Source of the DNA: an uncultured Clostridia bacterium
Lineage (GTDB): Bacteria > Bacillota_A > Clostridia > Oscillospirales > Ruminococcaceae
Direction of reading: 5' to 3'
Length of the DNA stretch: 5,052 bases
Assembly (NCBI GenBank): GCA_947169455.1
Contig: CAMVPV010000130.1
Location: forward strand, 1-5,052
The translations under genes and the position numbers were made by a program. The notes under the pieces are model-generated. The model worked only from the letters and a program-made list of their open reading frames with translations. It was not told the origin of the DNA and searched no databases. Position 1 is the stretch's first letter; every line of letters begins with the position of its first letter. This document shows positions 5,048 to 5,052 of this stretch, piece after piece.

Positions 5048-5052
5048 AATGT

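Noticed and set aside
1..5052. Mobile element, CRISPR array, tRNA or toxin-antitoxin module
   Set aside because: I saw no terminal repeats, regularly spaced repeats, cloverleaf structures or small paired genes. Intergenic gaps are short and explained by promoters and terminators.

Overview
The window looks like a chromosomal core region from a low-to-mid GC Firmicute of class Clostridia. A Ruminococcus-like (Oscillospiraceae) anaerobe fits best. The evidence is a reverse-type rubrerythrin, a RimO-PgsA pair, an AMMECR1 fusion protein of the clostridial kind, strong Shine-Dalgarno sites and textbook sigma-A promoters. The genus is an inference; no rRNA or other marker is present. There is no mobile element, CRISPR array, tRNA or rRNA.

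The left part (1-1514) reads on the + strand. A short GC-rich hairpin with a T run (15-34) probably ends an upstream gene. Next comes a 137-residue protein of unknown function that resembles the DUF6578 family (57-470). A perfect-consensus promoter (496-524), with an inverted repeat inside its spacer, then drives a two-gene operon: reverse rubrerythrin (558-1112), a peroxide- and oxygen-detoxifying di-iron enzyme, and 9 bp later a single-domain SCP2-like putative lipid carrier (1122-1442). The operon ends at a strong hairpin with a 17-bp perfect stem (1469-1514), which can also serve the convergent transcript from the right.

The right part (1515-5052) reads on the - strand. The gene nearest the right edge (3591-4964) encodes a two-domain protein, an N-terminal Memo/LigB-like metal-binding domain fused to a C-terminal AMMECR1 domain. 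It is a component of the poorly understood AmmeMemoRadiSam system, and the radical SAM partner is not in the window. It is followed by rimO (2134-3486; ribosomal protein S12 methylthiotransferase), which has its own perfect-consensus promoter (3531-3559), and by pgsA (1587-2150; phosphatidylglycerophosphate synthase), whose start overlaps the end of rimO by 17 bp.

Most of the window is recognisable housekeeping and stress-defence content. The parts that are less well understood are the Memo/LigB-AMMECR1 fusion, the pairing of rubrerythrin with an SCP2 protein, the DUF6578-like gene, and several unassigned dyads at promoters and gene ends. I did not find a clearly new multi-gene system.
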